A stretch of DNA of 64,000 bases, taken from positions 8,204,001 through 8,268,000 of the forward strand of contig OX345636.1 in assembly GCA_947044365.1 (NCBI GenBank), in the 5' to 3' direction. A program made the translations under genes and the position numbers. Below the pieces are notes generated by a model. The model was not told the origin of the DNA, made no database searches, and saw nothing but the letters and a program-made list of their open reading frames with translations. Position 1 is the stretch's first letter. Each line of letters opens with the position of its first letter. This DNA is from Petrosia ficiformis (taxonomy: Eukaryota > Porifera > Demospongiae > Haplosclerida > Petrosiidae). Positions 10,798 to 23,471 of the stretch are shown in pieces.

Positions 10798-11449
10798 CAG
10801 TAGAGGACATAAAAAAGTTAACGTTTCATAATAGTAGAAGGATCGTTTTACGGCTCCATTTGTTGCAGATTACGGTTGCAATCGTTTTAAAAAGGATGCT
10901 GATTGTTCGCGTTAATAATTAAAACCTATAATTAAAATGGCCGTTTCTGTTTTTCCTAAAAATACGTCAGGGCCAAGTATTTAACATCCAATTCTTGTAA
11001 CCTCCATAACACTCGTATTTTATCAGACAGAAGATTCTAACTTACTTTGCTGGACAGAAGAGTTGTCAACAAAGCCAATGATATCAAATGTATGCTTCGT
11101 TATCACCGGGAAGAGTCCAAGGCAAGCGCTTCAAAGTATAGTAGTACCACGGGCAACGCCCACCTCTGTAAAACCTTGTATAACTTGTGCATTTTAAACA
11201 GCAATGACTTATAACAGAAGACCTTTTAAGAAAGCCATAGATACCAAAATCATGCTCCGTTAGCTGCAAGAAACCAGCAAGCCGAGCATTTGAAAGTGTA
11301 AGTAGTCATCGGCAATGTCCATATTTGGCGTTCATGTGATTTCTTGTTGAAATGCGCATGCGCAAAGATTCTTAATCGTAAAAACGGAACAAATCAGATA
11401 ACGATTATAGAACGATTATGAAACGTTAAGTTTTTTATGTCCTCTACTG
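10798..11449. mobile_element. Tc1-type MITE, 652 bp, TA target duplication
   Basis: Terminal inverted repeats of about 36 bp begin CAGTAGAGGACATAAAAAAG and are followed by TTAACGTTTCATAAT, with one mismatch between the ends. TA flanks both ends (10796-10797, 11450-11451). The tract AAAAAGTTAACGTT is shared with the ends of the element at 5901-7595, pointing to a related transposase source. The interior is not transposase. It holds two divergent tandem copies of a ~150-bp unit (AGAAGAG...AAAGCCAT...ATGCTTCGTTA) that also occurs at 20280, 23750 and 30175. Confidence 0.9.
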
Positions 11450-13308
11450 TACATACATGTATGTACTTACTGTACATATATATGTACAGTAGTTATGTAC
11501 ATGTATGTACTAGTTTGTATGTGCATAGGGTACACAGGAATAGCCTCGCAGGAGTGCACTAGAATAAATAAGCTACCCGATATGTAATGAACTTATTGAA
11601 ACTTTAGATGACAAATTATGAATTTTGTAGTAACTGAATAAAGGGAAAAATTAAATGATTGTTCAATGAATAAAGAATGTAATTATAATGATGGTAATTG
11701 TAAAAAGCTAGGAGTGTATGTTAGTGAGAATGGATTTGACTCTCCATGAATTGCTGTGAGTTTGTCTCCTAGTTTATGGTGATAGTATGTCCAGCAATGG
11801 GTTAAATCAGAAGAAATGCATACGGTACATGTATGTGTGTGACCTTTACAATCAATGATAAGATCAGTTGAATTAGAAAGGCTGCACTTATCTAGCCACT
11901 GTGTTGTTGAATTCTTTGCATGATTGAAACTAGTCTTTATTGCCTATAAGGTATACATATGAAACAATATATATATTTACATGTAATTGTGTGAATCAAA
12001 CAAGCAAACATGATCATTTGGAAGTGTAACTTCATTTTTCAGTTTCTTGTTAAAGTTTCTCCATAGCTCTCTGTCTGATTGAAGCTAGTCTTGATTGCCT
12101 ATAAGGTATACATTTGAAACAAGCATCACAGATACCTTTGATCCAAATGTGTTTCTCTGAAGTGCTGGACATGCAATCTCGTCCTATCATTTCTTCCTGG
12201 CTCGTCTCCCCTCACAGTTGTCCATGTTATGTGCTTAGAATCAATTCCTTCACCTTTCTCCTAAGTTATTTTTTCAACAGAACGATTCACTTCACTTTTT
12301 CCTGAATCCACATGACTTCCATTAGACCATGTGTGCATTGAATATATGATCTTGTGCAGTCACTCCATAGAAGTGTTACATACATACTCCAAGCCAAAAA
12401 GCATTATGTCACGATTATTTGCCTCGTTTTCCGTTTCTCATTTACAATTACAGCTGGGCGATATAACTGCTATCACTATCATGATATTTATCTGTGATAC
12501 TATTGCGATAGTGAATATACTGCGTTAGTGCGGTCTATATTGTTTGTACATATACTAAGAGCTTCATATATAAAGTATGCCCCATAAAAAAGTTGAGTAT
12601 GAAGTTTAAACTGTAGATAAGAACATTGATATTAATACATGTAATAATTATCTTTCAACTTGAATGAGTACTGCTGTACTACATATACTATATATGCATT
12701 AGTTTCAGAGATTATAACAATAAGATTTTCTACATAGAAAGACAAGCATAATATTTCCTGAAAGCTATAAATTCCCTCCTATTTGTTACCATAACTAAAC
12801 CACAATACCTAACTACATGTGTACGAAAACTATTGCACTCCAAGGACTTATTTATACAGTGTGGTTTACATAGTACACATGCTCACATTACTATAGTATT
12901 AGCAGTGATACTGTTGGTACTATCCCTCAGCCTTAAAATTTATTCAAATCTACATCTGTCCATTATTTATGAATTTCCTGAATTCCATGCCTTAATAAAC
13001 CATTTTGAAAACTATACTCATATATGTAGGGCTTCATACAGGAGGGGGAAAAGGGATATCTCTCCTAACTAGAGTTACATGTACAATCTCCACTAGAGGT
13101 CAGATACAACATCTAAGCTACAAGCCTTCTGGGGCCCTAAAAGCCACCAGAAGCAGCTTCAGAAGCTTATATTTATAAGATTTCCTGAGGTACACTCCCA
13201 CACATAGTGGACAGTGTGCTTCACATAATTAATCTTTCCCTCATTAATGAGGGGTGTATTAGACTATATGATATGTACATGTATATAAGGGATTATATGA
13301 TATGTACT
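11450..13308. other. Unique AT-rich stretch, no gene seen
   Basis: The only structure noted is a local duplication: CTAGTCTTTATTGCCTATAA (about 11930) recurs as CTAGTCTTGATTGCCTATAA (about 12087), each followed by GGTATACAT-TGAAACAA. Short ORFs here (12114-12305, 12331-12528, 12833-13072) show no motif or codon pattern I trust. Confidence 0.5.
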
Positions 13309-16300
13309 AGTGCTGACCAAGGGTACTTGAATAGCTAAATACCCGACTTTAAATTCATTACCCGGATCTAAAATCATTACCCGAGGGTATTATGGGAATT
13401 GTACAGTAACTTATAAAACAGATTATGAGTGAAGATAATGAGTAAATAATGAATAATGAAAATGTGAGTAAATGATAAGTACTTAAATAACCAGTCTAGT
13501 CTTCTTTCTTCAGATCCAGAATCAGACTCCTCGTCCACTTCCATTTCATCTTCAGCCTCTACTACACTCAAAAGTGAGGTAGTGTGTTCAACATGATTTT
13601 CATTGTGATTCAAAAAGACTATCTCCTAGACATGCCTTGGTGTTAGGGATGCATGTTTAACATTTACTACAGTTCCTGCTTTGAAAATACTCATTCAGAT
13701 GGAGTAGATGTAGCTGGGACAGCAAGATACTGAGAGGCTAATTTGGCTAACTTTGGAAAATGGCTTTGATTTTTCCTCCACCACAATAATAGATTTGTGT
13801 TAGCTGGTTCATCAACCATTTGAAGAAAGTGTTCAATTGCAACTTCCTCTTCAGGTTAGGAACAACTCTGAGCCATCTCATTGGTGAACTCTTGGCCAAT
13901 AACTAATTCTGCAACACTTTTTTTGCTTTGGATTATCATCTTCTAGTCTTATATTCTGTGATTGTGCTTCATCTTCTGACTCTACTTGGTCTTCACCTTC
14001 TGTTAGTCCTGCCAAAATCTGTAGATTTGCATAGGCTTCATGTTTTTGCACAGGTTTATCTTAATGACTTCCACCTATAATCTAAACATGCATCTACCAA
14101 TGGTACTGACAATGGAAACACTGATGAATCTAACTGGAAACGTCTAGTAAGGCCACTAGCTACACTCTTCTTGAATTGCTTTATACCAGGTACATCAGTG
14201 TCTTTAATGTTGAGATGAACTTTAATTACCTGTGAAATGACTACAGCTATTATCGACACTGATGTATTTTCTTCAGCAGAGAGCCAAGTACTAGTTGCAG
14301 CTAGTGGCTTGAATAAATTACAGAGTGGCTCCAGTAAGTCCTAGTCTTCATCCTTGAGTTGGAAACTTCTCCTGTCAGATGGTTTTGTGACATCTTTATC
14401 ATATAAAACATGCAGCCATGACTGCAGGTTGCTGAAATTGCACTACTTCTAGCATTCCATAGGTAGAATTCCATCTTGTTGCTACACATTGCTTGAGACA
14501 AATCTTGCCAATGCCGTGAGTGCTAGTTGAAGGGTATGCCCTGCTCACTGCAGATGGAATGGGAAGTGGTCTGCAAGTTCCATTGCCAACTTCATATTGG
14601 TAGCATTGTGATACACAGTAGTAAATACATTTTCGGAAATTTCAAAGAGTTCCATAGCTGGTTGTATGCATGCAGCTGTACGCGTTAGTTTATTAATGTT
14701 ACTATGCACAAAACGCGGATGGTGTAATAATCACTTATTCATAAGCTTTATTAGCTCTATATTGTTGTTATGGCTATAAATTCTATAAATAAATGAAATC
14801 TATTTATAGAACAGGAAGTTTTGATAAAAAAACCCCACAACATTAATAGATGGCTTCCTCTCAATTCCTTCGTGATTTTTACCGTTTTTGTTGTTGCTCG
14901 AGATTTGGCTTTTGTATCTACACAGTTGTATGCATGCCCCAAATGAAGTGATTCTACAGAATCTAGATGTCTCCTCCAGCTACAGTGTAAGTTATAGCTA
15001 GCTATTCCCAGCAGGTAAGTCAGGACAAGCGTTCACTTTCTAGAAAGTTGGGCGTTGACCGTCTCCTTCGTCGAGTCTGTCTGCTCACAGTCTTTCATGG
15101 AAGTAACATGGTAGTTTAAACTTGGTAGGTACTTAGTTATAAGCCAGATACAAATGTATGGAAGGTTTGAAATAGTTCTAAGATAGTTTAAGGGTAGTTT
15201 GAAGTCGCTAAAAGTTAGACGCATATATATATGCGCGCCGCGTTTAATTAAAGGGAAAGCTGTGCTATATATATGCGCATCGCGCTCAAAGGGTTAAGAG
15301 CTGTGTGTCTCTCTTCAAAATGCTCAGCCTTTAGTACAAAATTCTTCCAACACAAAGTTTTCAGTAATAAACTGACCAGTTAGCGCTTTATATGATGTTG
15401 TAGTACGACTTATCCACAAGTCAGTAGTCAAACTTATGAATTTACCATCCTTAGGACGGCAGGCTGTCACTTGAGGAAGGAGATCCTTGTATCTTTTCTC
15501 GGTATACCTAACAATGGTTTGAGGGCTAGGAAGTTTATAGTTAGGTTCAATTGAACGTCTAAAACCCTCATTACTAACAACAGAAAATGGACACAAGTCA
15601 TGAGTATAATCATTTCACTGATAAGTGTAGTGAGCATTAGGTTCCTTTCTCTAGAGCATGGCCTCGTATGTACAACAAGTGACTTGAAACCACAGTCAAG
15701 GAGACTACTCTGGGTCTTTTTTACACTTTGTGTAGCATTCCTCTGAATGAAGTCCCTGAAGATGTTTGATTACGGTGCTAGTGCTGGAGCCTTTGTAGAC
15801 CGTCTGTTTCGAGCATAACACACATGTTGCTTTGTTCTTCTTCTTATTTTCTTTAAAAAAGAGCCAAACAACACTCGTTTTCTTTGCCTTACTTTGATTT
15901 GTTCCTGACCACGTTGACACTATACTTGTACATGCCCACAAATCAATTTTGATTCACACTTGCTTCCAAACTTCTTGTTCAGTTTGCAGATATTATTAGA
16001 AGAGCTGCTAGTAAAGCCAGAGAAACAGAGATAAGCTTCTGCAGGTTCCAAGAAAATAGGAAGACAAGTGTTTCAACGTCAATCGGCCAACTCCCCTAGC
16101 AAGCAAATTTCTTGTTTGACTACATGCTTATAGCTTATACTTAGCTTTCAGTTTGCATAATCTTGCAGTTAATGATAAAAACTTAAGACTACCTCTAGAA
16201 GAAGTTTGGAAGTTCAACGATGAGTAAACAACGCAATGCTTAAATAGAAATGGTGCAGAGTATCCGGGTACCCGCTAATTTTAAAAGTTCGGTTACTCAG

Positions 16301-16329
16301 CTCCAAACTTTGTACCCATGGCCAGCACT
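13309..16329 (-). mobile_element. hAT-superfamily transposon, degenerate, ~3.0 kb
   Basis: The ends are inverted AGTGCTGACCAAGGGTAC / AGTGCTGGCCATGGGTAC, with a CCCG/GTACCC-rich subterminal part. The flanking 8-mers TATGTACT (13301-13308) and AATGTACG (16330-16337) agree at 6 of 8 positions, consistent with an eroded hAT target duplication. Inside, on the minus strand, lies a broken transposase with BED finger, catalytic domain and dimerisation domain. Positions of about 14680-15300 contain sequence that does not fit the transposase and may be a nested insertion. Confidence 0.8.
13600..15941 (-). pseudogene. hAT transposase with BED zinc finger, multiply disrupted
   Basis: Domains in order on the minus strand: a BED-type finger (15705-15941; VVWLFF, CVLC, then HLQGLH, i.e. 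C-x2-C and H-x4-H); start of the catalytic domain (15324-15596; RRSIEPNYKLPSPQ, LTTDLWISRTTTSYKALTG, first catalytic Asp in TTDLW); mid-domain (about 14300-14640; YHNATNMKLAMELADH, GHTLQLALTALARF, VATRWNSTYGMLE); a later segment (14056-14330; LLEPLCNLFKPLAATSTWLS to CLDYRWKSLR); and the C-terminal dimerisation domain (about 13630-13860; LLLWWRKNQSHFPKLAKLAS, QYLAVPATSTPSE, VFSKAGTVVNVKHASLTPR). TAG/TGA stops and frameshifts break it repeatedly, including a stop just after PSE in the hATC motif. The gene is dead. Function by family: DNA transposition by a DDE RNase-H-like enzyme. Confidence 0.85.
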
Positions 16330-17149
16330 AATGTACGATAATATCGATATAGTGATATTTTCATCATTTACTTTATTATCTCGATAAACAATAACAGAAC
16401 TACATGTATGATCATGATAATACATACACATTTGTATGCACATGTGTATTAGACTTATGCACTTCATAGTCCAAATATGGATGTGAGTTCCACTATACCT
16501 TTAGCCATCTTTTTAGTGGATAACACCAAAGATTGGCATTTTGCAGTCTAATTTAGGTTTTAGATGTTGTATTGGATCAGATTAACTGTTTATTATTATA
16601 TACATGTACATGTATGTAGCTCTAAGGTTACATCACTATAGTAATGGTATGTTTTAAATTTGTTTTCATGTGTGTGTGTGTGTGCATGTGTGCATGAGTG
16701 GGTGTATGTGTGTGTTTGTATATTTGTGTGTTCGCAAAATGAAACTATGAATTTTATTGTAGCTACTGGCCAACTTCAGATTATATAAGGATCAAAAATA
16801 ACAAGAGGTTTTGTTATATAATAACATTTATTGACATACATGTACATATGCATTGTTCTTTAGTTTACATGTACATATGTCGTCCATAAAGAACATGTAC
16901 ATGTACATGTACATATATAGTCATAAATATTGTATATTTCAATCACTACAATGTTTATTATGCTTACTGTATGTGGATGTATATGTAGCTGTCTCTATAT
17001 CTCTTCATTTCTCTGCTATTCTTCCTTTATCTTAGATTCTAATACTCATTCATGATTTAAAAGACAATTTAAGAGATACACGTACCTTATAGAACCTCAT
17101 AAAGTAAGTGTTTTACATAACTATACATGCAACTCGTATACATGTGCAT
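16330..17149. other. No gene; (TG)n microsatellite
   Basis: (TG)n with interruptions lies at about 16672-16732. TACATGTA motifs occur at 16603, 16840 and 16893. No coding signal. Confidence 0.6.
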
Positions 17150-17757
17150 CAGTGTTCTGCCCAGGATATTTAGAGTCTTGCTTTTAGTGCTGTTTACATA
17201 TGTGACCGAATTTGCGAAAATCTGGCCTATGGGATAATTATTAATTTTGAGACACGAGTAAAAATAGACTGTTATGGATTACTTGGGCGATCATTGTTTT
17301 ACTACATAAAAAGCTTCATTAACATCTTACCTATTCACTCATACCTTCAAAGAAGTTTGGAGACATCTCTGTGCTTTGCTAGCCACTCCTCCTAAAAAAG
17401 TTGTAAGTCATTATGTTTAATGATTAAATAATTGGTTTAATTGCTTTTTTCAAAATGAAGGATTTGTGACTACAACGGTTTAATCCCCCACTGTAGCTTT
17501 GTCTTGTGCGTGATTGGGATGTATTACATGTATATCTCATTCTGGAGCTAATTATTCAGGTAATAACAAAAATAAATTTTGAAATTTTATACCGTAAGCC
17601 TGATTACGCAAATTCGGTCACATATATTACTATATCAATAGTCTACATTGTATATGTGTATGTATCCGTGAGGTGGTTAATTCATCTCAGTGGTGGTTAA
17701 TTCATGCAGAGTGGTAGATATTCCTGACTAGTGCCGACCAATGTGAGCAGAACACTG
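17150..17757. mobile_element. hAT-like MITE (CAGTGTTCTGC ends) with a nested MITE
   Basis: The termini share a perfect 11-bp CAGTGTTCTGC in inverse orientation, and GTGCAT flanks both sides (17144-17149, 17758-17763). A second copy of about 170 bp at 22341-22509 lacks the middle part. In the copy here the middle is another element, 17201-17622, with its own inverted ends (TGTGACCGAATTTGCG). Confidence 0.75.
17201..17622. mobile_element. Nested MITE, TGTGACCG termini, ~422 bp
   Basis: The left end TGTGACCGAATTTGCG is inverted at the right end. It sits in an ATA/TATA context inside the 17150-17757 element. Length and end pattern (GTGACYG...AAAATC...TATGGG) match the 423-bp insert at 27805-28227. 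Confidence 0.7.
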
Positions 17758-17831
17758 GTGCATTTATATACATTTATATACATGTATATAATACTGTATT
17801 ATAATACTTGTATATGTACATACTTGTTATG

Positions 17832-19070
17832 GCCCGTAGGGCCATCCCTATAATTGCTTTCCACGGGGTTGAATCTATATATATATATATATATATGTTT
17901 GTGTCACTTGCGCGACTATGCGTTGTATACGTAGTTAAGGAAGTTGCGTCATTCCCGGGGGCTCGGTCAATTAATAGGCGTGGCACATAAAAGATCGCGC
18001 GTTTGAGCATAGATTATATAGACTACGTATAAGGGATTGGAAACGCCCACGCATTTCCGTACACTCCGTTGCCCCACCGTATCTTTTTTAGCCAGCCCCT
18101 CCCCTCTAAATACAATGCGCTATGCATGCAAGAGTGGTAAAGAACTTGTTTTAAATCGTGTATCATTAAAGAACACTTTTGTTAAACTAATTGATAATAT
18201 CACCAACCAACATAGGAGTGCTATACCTTCAGCTAGAAAACTGGAGTGTTGAACTATATGACCTACCAAACTGCTTAGAGTCCCCAAAATGTAAGTACCT
18301 CGTAACGGTTTCAACTGGATTTTCTACATCTAAATGGTAACTTTTTTCTCTATATTTGTTTTAAACCCATGTATTTTTATTGAGTAACAAAACTTACATG
18401 GGAATATTGCAATAGAACTGTTATTAAAAGAAGTAAGAGTCCCAAAACCCGTTTTCGTTATGATATGTACTAAAAAACAATAGTTTTTAACATCGTACAT
18501 GATTTGTTGCTAATGTTTTAGCAATTGAGATGTTAAAACGATAAAATAGCAACATGTATATCAAGAAAAAACACCTTAATTGTCCAGTTTCAGCAAGGAA
18601 TAGTGTTTTTTCTATAATCAGTCCTCACAACTAAGTAATAAAATTTAATTGATTTCTGGGGACACGGAGTGCGTCACAGACTTATGCATTGATGCTATGG
18701 GATCACGTGCGCCGTTTCCAATCCCTTATACGTAGTCTATATAATCTATGGTTTGAGCTACAGACCAGCCAAGAAGCTACAGAAAGGATGTAAAACTGCT
18801 AATAACTGTTGTATATAGCAGAGAAACAGTATAAATATTATGCAAGAATCTTTAACAAGTAAGTACATGTGTGATAAGTTGTTGAGTTTCAGACACGAGG
18901 AAGTCATCATTTAGAACCTTGAAGGAGTACTTCAGTCAGTTCATCAAAGTGTATTTAGACTGCAATCAGGCTTACACTTGTTTCGAGTACACAGAATGGT
19001 GGAGACACTAGTGCCACCAGCAATGCTTAATACATACATGTAGTCATCACAAAGCAAATATAGGGATGTT
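17832..19070. mobile_element. Dispersed repeat family B, copy 1 (with nested MITE)
   Basis: The left end carries CATCCCTATAATTGCTTT and the right end its inverse (AAAGCAAATATAGGGATG). The body shares AGTTAAGGAAGTTGCGTCAT, GCAGAGAAACAGTATAAA and GTTTCAGACACGAGGAAGTC with copies at 27548, 30720 and 45215. An (AT)n run lies at 17876-17896. The MITE 18008-18750 splits it. No ORF of note in the family sequence. Confidence 0.8.
18008..18750. mobile_element. MITE with 38-bp perfect inverted repeats, 743 bp
   Basis: Ends start CATAGATTATATAGACTACG and are exact inverses over 38 bp. GTTTGAG flanks both sides (18001-18007, 18751-18757), a 7-bp direct repeat that fits a target duplication and restores the family B sequence when removed. 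The perfect ends suggest a recent insertion. Confidence 0.9.
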
Positions 19071-19649
19071 TTTTCTCTATATACACTTGTATATGTATAT
19101 AATGTCTAGTAAATGGCCATTACTGTCAAAAGCCACAACTTGCTCATTAAATATTGTTTTGTGTACATGTTTCAACTTGACACTTTCAAAAACTATTTAG
19201 AGCACTGATTTCTGTACATAATATACATGAACATGTGTATTTACATCTTCTAGATGTTAGAGATACTTGACCTCTGTGTAGGGTGTATTGAGACAGGAGA
19301 GAGCAAACGTGATGCAGTAGAAAGGAAGGAGGTATATTGTACATGTACATGTATGTGTGTATGATAGTCAAATTTTAATTAATAAATGACCACACCCATA
19401 TGTGATATACATAATTTGTTAAGCTTCTCTTAAAATTTAATTGATGGTCATTATGTATAATTAGTAATAAAATGTAACACTGTGGTAGTACATATTATAA
19501 TAATTAGACTAAGTAAAGGAACTGAAACAACTATAACCTCATTATTTAGTAACATGATGACTATATTAACTACACATTTAGTACATATACAAAATATATG
19601 TATTCTCAATTTAGTAGGTGTGGCAATTAAGATCAAATGTACATGTCAA

Positions 19650-20380
19650 TCAGTGTTTTCCCTAGGAAATGTACAGGAAAATTTGTGTTCCTAGCATGAT
19701 ATATAGACAAACACACACAACAAACAAACAAGCAGCCACAATGGCTTCATTAAGCACAGCCGCAAAGGCTTAGAAAATATTATATGGAGCAGCCACTTTG
19801 AAATAACAATAACAATCAGCCACAATGGCTACAATCAGCCACCATAACTTAGGAAATAAGCAGCCATAATGGCTTAGAAAATAAGCAGCCACAATTGCTA
19901 AAAACAATTTCAAGTAAAAAGGAAACACTGAACCCCCATTGTTTAGAACCAGGAATGGTGGGTTAACAATTTTTGATGGCTAGCCAACTCTCCCCACTCA
20001 TCCGATGTACATCAGTCTTTTCCCTATAAAAAGTCTAAGTGTGCATAAAACCACACCCCTAATTAATTACATAACCACACTCTTCATCACACCCTACTGA
20101 TTCCGTATATTACATATCCTCATTTAAGTGTAATAATATCTCCTTATCTAACAAGTCCTAGTCTAACACATTTTAACTGTTTAGCTCTATAATTAAACTG
20201 AGCTTCTTAAAATATATATATATTTGAGTAGAGTGTTTAATAACTAACTCCTTTCAGCTCTATAGCTCTCATTTTAGCTTACAATGGTGGAAAGAAGAGT
20301 TTTTCAGAAATCCATAGATCTAAACTTTGTAATCGGCAGGAAGACATTTAACATACATGTATGGATGACATATGGAAGAC
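19650..20380. repeat. CAGTGTTTTCCCT-type repeats with AGCCACAATGGCT units
   Basis: From 19650 a CAGTGTTTTCCCT start leads into five to seven loose copies of AGCAGCCACAATGGCTTAGA (19725-19905), closing with an inverse AGGAAACACTG at 19921-19931. From 20010 a second repeat (CAGTCTTTTCCCTATAAA, CACCCCTAATTAATTACATA) matches 23472-23870 and runs into a 150-bp-type unit at about 20285-20350. Confidence 0.65.
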
Positions 20381-20389
20381 ATATATACA

Positions 20390-20835
20390 ATGTATGTCAC
20401 ATATATGTGACATTTGACCCCTATGGGGTTCGAAGTGTGTTCCTAGCATTACAAACCACTCGAAATGTTTGTAATTGTTGTCACGCATAAGCCCATGAAA
20501 ATGGCTAAAAGAGTTGATGGTTTTTTTGGCTGCCCTTTGGCCAAAATATCAAGTACGGTGCCAGCATACATGTACAATTGAGTCGTTTTGTTTGCCCCAG
20601 TTGCAGTCAAAAGAGGGAGAACACTGCATTTGAATTAGTCCTATGAAGCGCTTGGAGACTTTCGAGTCCCAGTAAGCAAGTTGGTAGAAGAACACATGTA
20701 GTACTCCATGTCAGAAAAAGAGCCAAGTTTGGGATCCTCGAAAGTGGCCGGTGGCCAAAATATATGCAGCAGAAACGACAGTGTTGGAAATGGTAAACAT
20801 TTTGAGAAACAAGCTCAGTCCTCTAAGGGTTAACT
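20390..20835. repeat. Dispersed repeat family D, copy 1
   Basis: Shares TTCCTAGCATTACAAACCAC, CATTTGAATTAGTCCTATGA and AGTACTCCATGTCAGAAAAA with 57690-58215. This copy lacks about 150 bp present in the second. Positions 20836-21392 hold nothing recognisable. Confidence 0.8.
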
Positions 20836-21392
20836 TAATTAAATACTTACATTTAGACATATTTACCCTAAAGCCCACAATTAACTCAATATTTCAGTAT
20901 GCAAACAGAAATGATTTGTCGTATCATTTTACTGTATTAACATCTAAGTACTGATATATCACTGATCCTTAGGTAGTACTATCATATGTAGTTGGTCTGC
21001 TTTATGCACTCATCTGATAAATTGATTGTATACAAATATACTTAGCAGTTGTGAATCATTATTATATTTCCATCTGGTTCTTTTCATGATATATGTATAT
21101 TCATGATTTTGTAGATGGTGCATTTGTTAACATAGCGTACATTAATCTCCTGTGTACCCAGATATTTTGATGAGGTTATTACATTATTGATCTCCACATC
21201 ACCTGTTGAGGTAAGTAATGGAAATCTAAATAGTATTCTACATTACTTGTACAAATATATTATTACAAACATGGGCTTTAGTGATAATATCTGGTATTCC
21301 TACAGGTATATAACATCTCCTGTAGCTTCATGAAATCAGGAGAAGATAAATAATATATAATTATGATGAACTCTTGGACTGTAGTAGTTACA

Positions 21393-21715
21393 TGTAACTT
21401 CAATACCACTAAGGTACCTAATTGTGTTGCCATGGGCTCGTAACTTCAATACCACTAAGGTACCTAATTGTGTTGCAATGGGTTCGTAACTTCAATACCA
21501 CTAAGGTACCTAATTGTGTTGCAATGGGCTCGTAACTTCAATACCACTAAGGTACCTAATTGTGTTGCAATGGGCTCATAACTTCAATACCACTAAAGTA
21601 CCTAATTGTGTTGCAATGGGCTCGTAACTTCAATACCACTAAGGTAGCTAATTGTGTTGCAATGGGCTCGTAACTTCAATACCACTAAGGTAGCTAATTG
21701 TGTTGCAATGGGATC
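21393..21715. repeat. Minisatellite, 46-bp unit, 7 copies
   Basis: The unit is GTAACTTCAATACCACTAAG GTACCTAATTGTGTTGCAAT GGGCTC, with very few differences. Positions 21716-22340 are unique sequence without a gene. Confidence 0.95.
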
Positions 21716-22340
21716 TTCTTTTACAATATAAACATCAAAGACTACCATTTATAGCATCAACTCAAACACAGACTTTTATACCTCTTTTGATTGGCTTCTT
21801 TTTCATGTATTTTTTTTTAATGATGACCTTAAATTTTGCGTTTTACATGTGACTTCCTAAAAAATTCTTCTTTTTAGCAAAATAACTTCAATTATATAAA
21901 ATGCAATGGTTATAGAGCACCCCCAAACGACTCATTAATTGCCTCTCCCACAAATTTTAACGATGTAAGCAATTGGTTAAATTTCATCATAGCTTTATCA
22001 ACCCTCAATTCCTTATGAGACATTATATCTTGTTATTAACATACCATGTACACTATTAGTAATTGAGCTAATTATTCCTAGTATGTCAAATTCAGCTCAT
22101 ACTCTTTCAATAGTTGGTCTTTATTAGTGAAATGTAAGAGTTAAATAAATTGCATTTTGTATTCACCTGCCTACCTACCTACTTATATAATGCACATGTT
22201 TGTATCCCCTATCAAAAGCGTTTGCCAGTAATGCACATGTGTTTGACACGAATGTGCCACTTAAGTTGCATCTGATATGTACTGTAGTATATTTAATCCT
22301 ACTACCTCTAACCCTATATAGAATTACATGTACATGTTCT

Positions 22341-22509
22341 TGTGCTCTGCCCAGGATATTTAGAGTGGTGGTTGGATTCTACATTGGATTTAGTGCTGTT
22401 TATCTTAATTCTGTCTCGGTAGCCTATACTTGAGAGGTGGTTAATTTATTTAAGAGGTGGTTAATTTGGGGTTTTTCCCGACCAGTGCTGACCAATGTGG
22501 GCAGAACAG
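22341..22509. mobile_element. Short copy of the CAGTGTTCTGC MITE
   Basis: Shares CTGCCCAGGATATTTAGAGT at the left, GAGGTGGTTAATT in the body and GACCAATGTGGGCAGAACA at the right with 17150-17757. It represents the form without the nested element. Confidence 0.7.
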
Positions 22510-22574
22510 TGATGTTCGGTATACATTGCTTGTAAACTCAATACACATATGTAATAATTATACATGTAGACTTT

Positions 22575-23185
22575 ATGTACATATACATGTACATTTACAA
22601 ATGTACTGTACACTCATTATGTACACTTTATGTACAAGTACATTTACAAGTGTACTGTACACTCAATATGTACGCTTTATGTACAAGTACATTTACAAGT
22701 GTACTGTACACTCATTATGTACACTTTATATACATGTACATTTACAAATGTACTGTACACTCATTATGTACACTTTATGTACATGTACATTTACAAGTGT
22801 ACTGTACACTCATTATGTACACTTTATGTACAAGTACATTTACAAGTGTACTGTACACTCATTATGTACACTTTATGTACAAGTACATTTACAAGTGTAC
22901 TGTACACTCATTATGTACACTTTATGTACAAGTACATTTACATGTGTACTGTACACTCATAATGTACGCTTTATGTACAAGTACATTTACATGTGTACTG
23001 TACACTCAATATGTACAAGTACATTTACAAGTGTACTGTACACTCATTATGTACACTTTATGTACAAGTACATTTACAAGGGTACTGTACACTCAATATG
23101 TACACTTTATATACATGTACATTTACAAGTGTACTGTACACTCATTATGTACACTTTACTGTACACTCATTATGTACATGTACAC
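22575..23185. repeat. Minisatellite, 50-bp unit, about 12 copies
   Basis: The unit is TGTACAAGTACATTTACAAG TGTACTGTACACTCATTATG TACACTTTAT. Long plus-strand ORFs run through it in all three frames (the longest 329 codons, 22457-23446). They are repeat translations rich in Tyr, Cys, Thr and His, with no recognisable domain. Confidence 0.95.
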
Positions 23186-23204
23186 TTTATGAACATTCTT
23201 TTAT

Positions 23205-23430
23205 CACATCATGTACATATTCATATGTCATGTACATGTTCACATGTCATGTACATATTCATATGTCATGTACATGTTCATATGTCATGTACATGTTCAC
23301 ATGTCATGTACATGTTCATATGTCATGTACATGTTCATATGTCATATACATGTTCACATGTCATGTACATGTTCATATGTCATGTACATGTTCACATGTC
23401 ATGTACATGTTCATATGTCATGTATATAAT
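23205..23430. repeat. Minisatellite, 19-bp unit
   Basis: Units CATATGTCATGTACATGTT / CACATGTCATGTACATGTT alternate. They lie directly next to the 50-bp array and share the TGTACATG core with it. Confidence 0.9.
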
Positions 23431-23471
23431 GTCCATTACTAACTGAGCGTGTATGTATCACTGTGAGTAAT

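Noticed and set aside
22457..23446. 329-codon ORF as a gene
   Set aside because: It consists of the 50-bp and 19-bp repeats read through all frames; no start context, no non-repeat part.
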